Shown one piece after another: positions 58,501 to 64,000 of a DNA stretch of 64,000 nucleotides. A program made the position numbers and the translations under genes. The DNA comes from Eonycteris spelaea (lineage: Eukaryota > Chordata > Mammalia > Chiroptera > Pteropodidae). Where the stretch lies: contig PUFA01000057.1 of assembly GCA_003508835.1 (NCBI GenBank), positions 6,088,501-6,152,500 of the forward strand. Reading direction: 5' to 3'. Position 1 is the first letter of the stretch. Every line of letters begins with the position of its first letter. Below the pieces are notes generated by a model. That model had not been told where the DNA came from, searched no databases, and worked only from the letters and a program-made list of their open reading frames with translations.

Positions 58501-58907
58501 AAGAAGAATGCCTGGGACTCCAGCTACCCTCTGTCTCAGTCAGCCACCATCTCCACTGGTTTTCACAGTCAGAAGTTATGGAGACTTCTCTTCCTGGCAC
58601 TGGAACCTGGGCTGGGGAGCCTGGTATGGGGTTGGGACACTTTGCTTCTCAGGGGAACCTCCAGAGCCAAGACATCCCTCCTGATTTTTAACCCACTACA
58701 AGTGGGTGTGAGACCAGCCAGTTCTGCATCTTGGCCCCTCCTACCAGTCTCCACATGACTTATTCTGTATATTCTCAGTTATAGGACTTCTGTTGAGCTA
58801 GAGTTCAAGCAATACTCAATGATGGTTGTTCTGTAGTTTAGTTGTAATTTTGATGTGGTTGTGAGAGGAGGTGAGCAGAGTGTTTAGTTCATCTTAACCA
58901 GAAGCTG
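55531..58907 (-). mobile_element. antisense L1, 3.4 kb, internally deleted
   Basis: Read on the minus strand, the 5' UTR occupies about 58.9-57.5 kb. An ORF1 coiled-coil remnant follows at 57380-57177 (MLNDLRENVNKERGNIKMEI…). Part of ORF2 is at about 56.7-56.18 kb, and a laurasiatherian-type 3' UTR ('attccacatataagtgaaat' on plus) ends near 55531. Most of ORF2 is missing, with a junction near 56178. Flanking 14-bp imperfect repeats AATCAGTGTAAAGG (55517-55530) and AATCCAGTTTAAGG (58908-58921) look like the target-site duplication. Confidence 0.85.
57177..57380 (-). pseudogene. L1 ORF1 coiled-coil remnant
   Basis: 67-codon frame with L1 ORF1p-like text (LPDAEFKMLIIIMLNDLREN, KERGNIKMEIENIKKDQS, MKNTLEILC). 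It is broken at both ends and is part of the antisense L1 above. Confidence 0.75.
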
Positions 58908-58921
58908 AATCCAGTTTAAGG

Positions 58922-61370
58922 TTCAACTTTAAGTTAGAGTTGTGTTTCAGATCAGATCTCATGACCTGCTGGTCTCTCAGAGCAATACTATTAAAGCTTT
59001 AAGAATTAGGTAAGTCCCACCTTATAAAACCTGGTCAGAGCAAAGGCAAAGAAGGAAATAGTCCCAATTATTTTCCATCTCAGGACCAAAAGTGGCCCAG
59101 GATATTATAAACATAAAACATATGTCTATCTCACTTCTGAAATAGATGTAAAGATCCTAAATGGCTAATAAACAAAATCTAACAGTGAGTCAGCTGAACA
59201 AACATTGTAGCGGAACAGAATCTATCTCAGAATGCAAGGATAGTTCAACATTAGAAAATCCATTAATAGAATTACTACATTAACAGATTAAAGGGGGGGA
59301 AACTCCTATGCTATCTCCAAAAATATTTAATAAAGTTGAATACCCACTACTTATAAAAACTCTTAGCAAACTAGGACAAGAAATTTCTTTGAATTGTTAA
59401 AGGCAAAGAGTGTTAAGAATGTAAAGAGAGTAAGAGATGGTGGAATATTAGAAGCTTCCCACTAAAGTCAGGAACTAGGCAAGGTTGCTTGCTATCATTG
59501 TCACTATTCAGCCCTATGCTTTCAAATCTAATCCATGTAATGGCAAGAATTAGAAGTTAGTTTTAAGAATTAGAAACAAGAAACAGAATTGTTATATGGT
59601 ATTTATGGTTTATGTTATTCTCAAAGCATTTTTAAACATTAAGTAGAAAAGTACTAGAATTAGTGAGGGCTCAGTTAGGTAGTTAGCTGTAAGACTAGTA
59701 TATAAAAATCAGTTGCTTATCTTTACCCCAGCAATAATTAATTACAAAATATAAATAATGAAAACCACAAAATATCTTTAAAAATAATCAAATTAATCCA
59801 CACATGACTGTACATGAAGAACAGTACAAAAGAAGACATATACAATTGTAGAACCATGCCATGTTCATAAGTGAGAAGAATCTATACTATAAAATACAGA
59901 GTCTCCACAAATTAATAATGAAGCAATGCAATTCCAATCAAATGCCATCAGAACTTTTTATAAAACTTCACAAGCTGATTCTAAAATTCACATGGAAGAG
60001 AAAGCACAAAGAGATAACTAAAGGTAATTTTTAAAAGAATAATAAGAGCATATCAAATACTTAAAATATACTCTGAAGTTAGAGTAATTAAAAAGGTGGT
60101 ATTTGTATAAAAATGAACAAATCAGTGGGGAAAAGCTAGAGTAAACAATAGACCCATGTGAACCTATTTCCACACGGGAATGGACTATATGGTAAAAACA
60201 ATATTTCATCAATGGGAAGGGATAACTAGTTGAACAAAAAGTTCTGGGAAAAGTAGATATACATTTGGAAATAGTAAAATTAGATACATTACAACATGTA
60301 AAACTAATTCCAAATGAAATCTTGGTGGTAGAGAAAGCCTCCTTAAGTAAAATTAAAAATGTTAATAATCACCAAAAAAAGATTTATCTTATTAAGACAT
60401 CATCATTTAACATGTTTAACATCATTAAAATATATGCTAAATGACACTATAAAAATGTTAAAAGATGAGTAACAATGAGGAGATCTATTTTTTTTTACAT
60501 GAACAAAACATGTTCTGGATTCATAACCTGAATATAACGAAACTACTGAAATCAGAAAGAGATAAAAGGAAAATTCAGCAACATATGAAAATGTATTTTA
60601 CAGAAGAAAACCCAATAAATATATGAAAAGATGCTCAACATCTCTAGTAATCCGGAGATTGCAAATTCAAGCAATGAGACACATTTTTCACCCATCAAGT
60701 TGACAAAATTTACACATATTGACATCCAAAGTTGATGAGGACATGGAGAGACACACACTGCTGGTAAGAGAATAGATAAAGCCTTTTGGAACAGCGATTT
60801 GTCTCGTTTTAAAAATTAAATGTGTATATATTCTTCAACATAGAAATTACACTTTTTAGTTATCTATATTAGATCTGTACTTACTCATGTGCACAAAGAG
60901 GCATGTACAAGTATGTCAAATAAGCAGTCTTATTTGACAGTGGAAGCAACTTTAATCTCTCTCAGTAATGTAAATAAATAACTCTTATATTTTCATATAA
61001 TGCAACACTATGCAACAGAGCCAAGAGGGATGGATCGAAAAGTACAGCCATAAAAAGATGTCTAAAATATACCACTGAGTGAAGAAAGCAAGGTGATGAT
61101 GGACTATGATACTATTTGTTTTTTAAATATCACAGGAATACAAAACTGTATCTATCGATCAATCAACTGTGTGTGTGTGTGTGTGTGTGTAGTGTAAATG
61201 TATGAACAAACTCTGAAAAAACATTCCAAATCAGTGATAGAATTTAATTTTGGCAAGGGGTAAAGAACGCAGGAAAATGAAGGTGAAGTCCTCTATGCGG
61301 CTTTTTAATAAGTTATTCTTTATTCCCAGGTAATTTGTGTAATTAAAATTTTTTTAATCATCTTTTTTAT
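58922..61370 (+). mobile_element. old sense L1 (ORF2 and 3' UTR), decayed
   Basis: L1 ORF2 landmarks in order: 'agatgtaaagatcctaaatg', 'atctcagaatgcaaggatag', 'ttcaacattagaaaatccat', 'aactaggcaaggttgcttgc', 'acatggaagagaaagcacaa', 'gaaaagatgctcaacatctc', 'gacatggagagacacacact'. A 3' UTR follows with a GT tract and 'gtaatttgtgtaattaaaat'. Many stops and indels. Older than the L1 that splits it. Confidence 0.8.
61168..61190 (+). repeat. (TG)n microsatellite
   Basis: About 11 TG units inside the L1 3' UTR, a usual position for such a tract. Confidence 0.95.
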
Positions 61371-64000
61371 TATTAGATAAAAAGGTGATGGGATAATGAA
61401 TTGGAAACATTTATTTTCTTATGTTATACACTTTCAGGTTTTTCTTTCCAATAAATCTGCATGTTTTAATAAACAGGAAAAAATGCAACAAAGGGATTTT
61501 CATTCTGTAATCACTTTTAATGCTTTTTGGCTCAACCGGCAAAATGACCCAATGCCCATCTGTGTCATGGCTCAGGGCCCGGGGGCTCCCTCTCCCTTGG
61601 CAGCCAGTGAGGTGTTCTTGCAGGAGCCATCCACACAACTGTTGCCTCTGTGGCTGCCAGCATCACCTTGGCTACCTGCAGAGACACTCCTGTACAGCCT
61701 CTTAGGGGGAAAGAGCTTCCTCCTCATCAGGTTGAAGTGCTTATTAACATGAGCAAAAAAGCAGAGAGGAAAAAATACAGAGAGCCAGACCTTCCAAAGA
61801 AGTCCTGTTTCCTCAGTACTACCCCCAGGCTCCATGATTAATCTGGCTCTCAAAGTTTCTCTCTCTGGAGAAACTTGAGATTAAGTCTCTCAGCAGCTGG
61901 GTCAAAGGGCAGATGATTGTGGTGTCTTGTTGCATATCCCTTCCCACCTGCACTGGTGTTCCAGACTATGCTGGGCACCTCTTTTTCCCCAGCCTCATGG
62001 TGGGGTCCTTACAAGAGCTCATGGGATGGCCTTAGCTGTTTCTCTGCCCTCCAACCTCCCCTACATGTTCTAGGGTCTCAGTCCTGGGTAGCTAACTAAG
62101 TCTATCCCAACATGGCCTCCTCAATCTCCAGGGAAGTCCATATGCCCATGACTGGTTGTAGGAAGGTCATTGGCAAGACCTGGCTGACTTAAGGAAACAC
62201 CTTGTCAGATCTGATGCCTCCTCCTAGGTCCTGGCTTGGACCCTCACATGTTTAACAGTCCCTTTAGCCATTGTATTTCAAACAAAATTGGGGCCTGGGT
62301 CTTTTCTCACTTTCTTTCTTTATGAATCCTCCTCACCATGTATGTATCATTACTCTAGGCTGAAAAGTTTGTTGTGTATGTGTTGGGATAGCCAATTCTA
62401 AAGAATACTACTAGTAAGTAGTGCTACTCTCTTAATAAACCTACAATATACAGGATAAACCAGCTGAATGGTAGATTCAAGCTACCCATTACTAGATTTT
62501 GGTAAGTTGTTTACACTAGCCTTTTCCTTGGGTATAAATATTAGCATATTATATTTTCTTCAGAAAATAAAATCAGCTGATGAGAAGTTAAGGTGATGCT
62601 TTGTTTTATAGAAATAAAACTTCTACTCAGGAAGAGCCCAACCATTATTTATGGCTCATACTTCCTAAATTTTCTTGAAACAAGTTGATATTCTGTATTC
62701 TTAACATCTCTCCAAAATGTCTAGTTTCTTCTACACAGAGATGTGGAGGGATTTTTTATTCAGGAAGGAAAAATATTTATTTTCTTTTCTTATTTCTTCA
62801 CCCTTATTAGTTTTTATGGTTGATAAAATATTAGCCAAAAAGAGTCTGGTCTTAAAACCAAAGGCATTTGAAATGGCTTCCTGGCCAGGAAGGTACTATA
62901 TCCATCACAGGAAAGTTTCTGGCCTCAGTTAAAACAAATGAAACCTTGGCCAGCCAGGAAGGGCAGCTCACAGAATCTAGACAATGCTTTCTGCTTTTTC
63001 TCTAAAAGTTTGGAAGTGGAGTCAAGGTTTATTTGTTGAATACATGCTCCTTGTTTCTTGTAACCATAGAGTCTGGTTTAGTTGAGTGTTTCTACTGCTG
63101 AGCCAATATTTATCATTTTAGAAATTTCCATGACTCATAAAATAAATCCACAACCCAATGTACCTTCTATGGGTATTTCTTTCCTAGAGTTGTTTAAAAT
63201 AAAAGGGAAAATAAGGCTGAATCTGGAATCTGACAGTCACATTTATCAAATCATATATATATTTTCTCCTACGTGAAAATCCTTCTCTACTTCATAGCTA
63301 TTCAAGGGGTGCTGTCTGAAGCATCTTTCCACCCCAACAGCCCAGAGCCCCTCCCCTATCCAGAGGGCCAAGCCAGGACTGCAAAGGAAGCTGTAGAGGT
63401 TTGAGGAAGTGACTCACTGGCTCAAGGGGTAGGAGGGAAGGTTTTCCACAGAAGCCAGAATATAAATGAGCAAGTTATTTCTCCCACTTTCAGCATGGAA
63501 AATCTTGTGAGGGTACCACCTCTTAATAACTGGGACTTAAAAAAAAAAAAAAATTGTAAGATGAACATGTTTGCCTCTCATTTACATGTAAGAGTGTGTG
63601 TAATATTAATGTAATTTTCTTCCTATGTGCCAATCAGCTCCCTTTCCCTAACTGTGGATAGCTGAGAGAACCCCATTAGTCTATAACCTGGACAATTATA
63701 GTGATTTACTGATTTTGCTGTAAAAACAGGCCCTGAGTGCCAAGAGTTCAAAGCCTAGGGTTTATAAATTGAAATTCAAGGGTCTGCCTAGTATTACTGG
63801 AATTGGGTACTCCATAAATTGCTAATATTATGCTAGATACTTAATGAATCTTCTGTATAGTGTAGGCAACACATTTTAGAGATAAAGGGGTTAAACTCAT
63901 CAACAGCTTCAGTTTGCAGGTGAGGATAAGGACCAGAGAAGTATGTATACCTTGCAGGAGGTTACTCAGCTAGTCAAGACTAGAACTTGTGACAATATTA

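Larger units (their letters stand above)
35721..64000. other. upstream region of BFSP1, no confirmed gene
   Basis: 28 kb with no recognised protein gene. In human, DSTN lies farther upstream on the opposite strand and BFSP1 has alternative 5' exons (recalled); neither is identifiable here. The content is LTRs, L1 and DNA transposon copies as listed. Nothing is recognised in about 35.72-36.97, 38.3-39.4, 45.3-49.1, 51.4-52.1 and 61.4-64.0 kb beyond AT-rich unique-looking sequence, scattered MIR/L2-like scraps and A-runs. An LTR-like text ends near 47155. Confidence 0.6.

Noticed and set aside
61396..61752. 118-codon plus-strand frame beyond the old L1
   Set aside because: No motif, no splice signals that stand out, and overlapping frames of similar quality on the other strand.

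Overview
The window is nuclear DNA from a placental mammal. It carries one intron-rich gene of a vertebrate-specific family, and the rest is decayed LINE1, MIR, MER5/hAT, Tigger and MaLR/ERVL LTR copies. The younger L1 copies have the 3' end type I associate with laurasiatherians, and the tail joined to a U6 copy at about 18.34-18.43 kb resembles bat L1 tails I remember. I see no Alu, B1/B2, SINEC, Bov-tA, PRE1 or ERE, so the species stays open. A bat is only a suggestion.

The one recognisable protein gene is BFSP1 (filensin, a lens beaded-filament intermediate filament protein). It lies on the minus strand from 35560 (ATG, in a CpG island) to about 1968. I could place all eight coding exons: 35560-35202, 31811-31751, 22720-22625, 20040-19948, 15777-15670, 7277-7057, 4850-4765 and 2931-1968. 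Every intron has GT-AG borders and the codon phases join. The sum fits a 662-residue protein, close to the 665 I recall for human, but only if one base is missing from the last exon near 2301-2310. As written, the frame shifts there and stops at 2102. That would give 617 residues with a foreign tail, although the conserved tail is still readable in the next frame down to 1968.

Region by region: 1-1800 is 3' flank. 1806-35560 is BFSP1. Its introns hold a 0.7-kb degenerate GATGTA-type repeat (intron 6), a 121-nt 5S rRNA pseudogene, several L1 3' ends and a hAT element with visible inverted repeats (intron 5), and a U6/L1 chimeric retrocopy with a partial second U6 (intron 4). Intron 2 has an unrecognised broken coding-like stretch. 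The 28 kb upstream of exon 1 (35.6-64 kb) has no recognised gene. It contains LTRs of several families, a Tigger-type element with TA target sites, a long GAA microsatellite, a two-sided exon-like open frame at 50470-50717, and a 3.4-kb antisense L1 inserted into an older sense L1 (55.4-61.4 kb).

I did not find a new multi-gene system. The observations most worth following are the BFSP1 frameshift, the U6/L1 composite, and the orphan exon-like frame at 50.5 kb. Repeat family names come from remembered consensus sequences, not from a search.
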